A stretch of DNA of 64,000 nucleotides, taken from positions 241,882 to 305,881 of the forward strand of contig DASYCZ010000032.1 of the NCBI GenBank assembly GCA_036499825.1, given 5' to 3'. The stretch's first letter is position 1, and the number at the start of each line of letters is the position of its first letter. Made by a program: the position numbers and the translations under genes. The notes under the pieces are model-generated. The model ran no database searches, was not told the origin of the DNA, and saw only the letters and a list, made by a program, of their open reading frames with translations. Positions 62,811 through 64,000 of this stretch are shown here, piece by piece. This stretch comes from Paradevosia sp036499825 (GTDB taxonomy: Bacteria; Pseudomonadota; Alphaproteobacteria; Rhizobiales; Devosiaceae).

Positions 62811-63264
62811 ATGACGGCCCTTGTTCCCCCTTTCACGCGCAACCGCCAAGGTTCGATTGGCAGAGGATGGCTGGAACAGCCGCGATCCCGAACGCGTCTC
62901 CAAGGTCTATACTGAGGACAGCCAGTGGCGGAACCGGGCGGAATTTCCCCGTGGCCGCGTCCAGATCGTCGAATTCCTGCAGCGCAAATGGGCGCGGGAG
63001 TTGGACTATCGCCTGATCAAGGAATTGTGGGCGTTCGAAGGCAATCGCATCGCGGTCAGGTTCGCCTATGAATGGCGCGATGATAGCGGACACTGGTTTC
63101 GCTCCTACGGAAACGAAAACTGGGAATTCGACGCCAAGGGGCTGATGCAGCGACGCTTCGCCTCGATCAACGACATGCCCATCACTGCAAGCGACCGCAA
63201 ATTCCATTGGCCGCTCGGGCGGCGTCCCGATGATCATCCCGGCCTCTCGGACCTCGGGCTATGA
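62811..63264 (+). pseudogene. DUF1348 (NTF2-like) gene with a frameshift near the start
   Basis: GGAGAAATCC precedes an ATG at 62811 that encodes MTALVPPFTR, the usual head of DUF1348 proteins. The rest of the family pattern (AKVRLAEDGWNSRDPERVSK, YTEDSQWRNRAEFPRG, YGNENWEFDAKGLMQRR) lies in another frame. The join is around 62826-62842 and would need one base less (or two more) to connect. There is a CCCCC run at the site, so a sequencing error is also possible. A TTG at 62821 in the second frame could give a near-normal protein but has no RBS. These proteins have the NTF2-like fold; their role is unknown. Confidence 0.7.
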
Positions 63265-63276
63265 TGGGGGCCGAAG

Positions 63277-63855
63277 ATGACGCGCAGCGTGTTTGAGAAA
63301 ACCGACGTCGTTCCCCTTGTGGCCGAGGTCTTTCGGGAACTCGGCTATGAGGGCGCCTCGATGAGCCACATCACCGCGCGTACGAAACTATCGAAGGGCA
63401 GCCTCTATCATTTCTTTCCCGGCGGGAAGGAAGAGATGGCTGCCGAAATCGTTGCGCATATCGATGAGTGGTTTGTCACGGAAGTGTTCGTGCCACTGGA
63501 GAGCCAGGAGCCGCGGGCAGCGCTCTCCCATATGTGGAGTGCGGTCGACAGCTACTTCCGTTCGGGACGACGTATCTGCCTGGTCGGTGCTTTTGCGCTC
63601 GACGAGACCCGCGATCGGTTTGCCACCGCCATCCGGTCCTATTTCGAAAGATGGGTCGCCGCGTTGAGGCATGCGCTCATCCGCGCCGGTGTTGAGATGC
63701 AGCCCGCACAGGCCCTTGCCGAGGAAGTGGTTGTCGGCATACAGGGAGCGCTAACGTTGACCCGGGCACTGGCGGATGAGGGCGTATTCATCCGCACCAT
63801 CGAACGATACAGGCAACGCGTGACCACGGCGTTGCATGAGGCCGACCCGACATGA
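63277..63855 (+). CDS. TetR/AcrR family transcriptional regulator
   Basis: The 192-residue regulator has the N-terminal helix-turn-helix GASMSHITARTKLSKGSLYH followed by FFPGGKEEMA (the SKGSLYHFFPGGKEE pattern is typical of the TetR_C branch including YezE/LmrA). The C-terminal domain is the ligand pocket. It starts 12 bases after the DUF1348 gene and likely represses the pair through ACCGATCGGT. Confidence 0.9.
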   Translation: MTRSVFEKTDVVPLVAEVFRELGYEGASMSHITARTKLSKGSLYHFFPGGKEEMAAEIVAHIDEWFVTEVFVPLESQEPRAALSHMWSAVDSYFRSGRRICLVGAFALDETRDRFATAIRSYFERWVAALRHALIRAGVEMQPAQALAEEVVVGIQGALTLTRALADEGVFIRTIERYRQRVTTALHEADPT

Positions 63856-63862
63856 CGGCCTA

Positions 63863-64000
63863 GGGTCTGTACTCAATAAGGTTGCGCGCGAGGTTGGTGG
63901 CTGATTCAAGGTATCTGCGAGGAGCGGAGGCGTTGGATGGCGAAGCAGCAGTTGACGTGGCTGAGCGATGCGGAGTGGGCTCGGATCGAGCCGTTGCTAC
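63863..64000 (+). mobile_element. IS5-type insertion sequence, left end (cut by window)
   Basis: GGGTCTGTACTCAATAAGG at 63863 looks like the terminal inverted repeat of an IS5-family element. It starts eight bases after the TetR stop. The element runs past the window edge, so the right end and target duplication cannot be seen. Confidence 0.65.
63937..64000 (+). CDS. IS5-family transposase, N-terminal fragment
   Basis: The ATG at 63937 starts MAKQQLTWLSDAEWARIEPL, the common head of IS5-family transposases (LSDAEWARIEPLLP). AGCGGAGG precedes it. Only 21 codons are in the window. Confidence 0.7.
   Translation, partial: MAKQQLTWLSDAEWARIEPLL

Overview
The window looks like chromosomal DNA of a GC-rich alphaproteobacterium of the order Hyphomicrobiales, probably near Devosia. 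The evidence is the dense set of ABC importers for sugars and peptides, the tRNA genes with encoded CCA ends, a urt urea-transport operon with a sigma-54 promoter, and dispersed palindromic repeats. The genus is an inference.

Layout. 1-2.1 kb: the end of a DUF1499 gene, a metallo-beta-lactamase-fold hydrolase and the biotin transporter bioY. 2.1-9.8 kb: a GntR regulator divergent from a sugar importer operon that also carries a GH51-type arabinofuranosidase and an Ldh-family dehydrogenase. 9.8-10.2 kb: divergent tRNA-Pro(CGG) and tRNA-Gln(TTG). 10.4-19.7 kb: a LysR regulator divergent from an operon with two isochorismatase-fold hydrolases bracketing a peptide-type ABC importer (including a fused DppD-DppF ATPase) and an MFS carrier. 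19.8-26.3 kb, minus strand: urtABCDE behind a near-consensus sigma-54 promoter, followed by remnants of a urease operon (ureA tail, intact ureJ/hupE, ureB head).

26.6-38.1 kb is the most interesting part. It holds three cobalamin riboswitches in 9 kb. They precede a B12-type ABC importer, the ribonucleotide reductase genes nrdAB, and metE, the B12-independent methionine synthase. NrdB has Phe at the radical-tyrosine position and Glu as the first metal ligand, as in the Chlamydia class Ic enzyme. The nrdA promoter also carries a NrdR box. An FhuF-like [2Fe-2S] protein and an unrecognised 159-residue protein sit beside the importer. The likely logic is that low B12 turns on uptake and the two B12-free enzymes.

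38.2-58.7 kb, minus strand: two large catabolic operons, each with its own Dpp-type importer and an enolase-superfamily enzyme. One adds an IlvD/Edd dehydratase, an AstE-like deacylase, an amidohydrolase and an RraA-family protein; the other adds a D-2-hydroxyacid dehydrogenase. A LacI regulator lies between them and a GntR regulator beyond. Both probably feed on conjugated sugar acids or related hydroxy acids, but the substrates cannot be read from sequence. 58.7-64 kb: GntR, SDR, an MFS carrier, a uracil-DNA-glycosylase-family protein, a frameshifted DUF1348 gene with a TetR regulator, and the left end of an IS5-type insertion sequence cut by the window edge.
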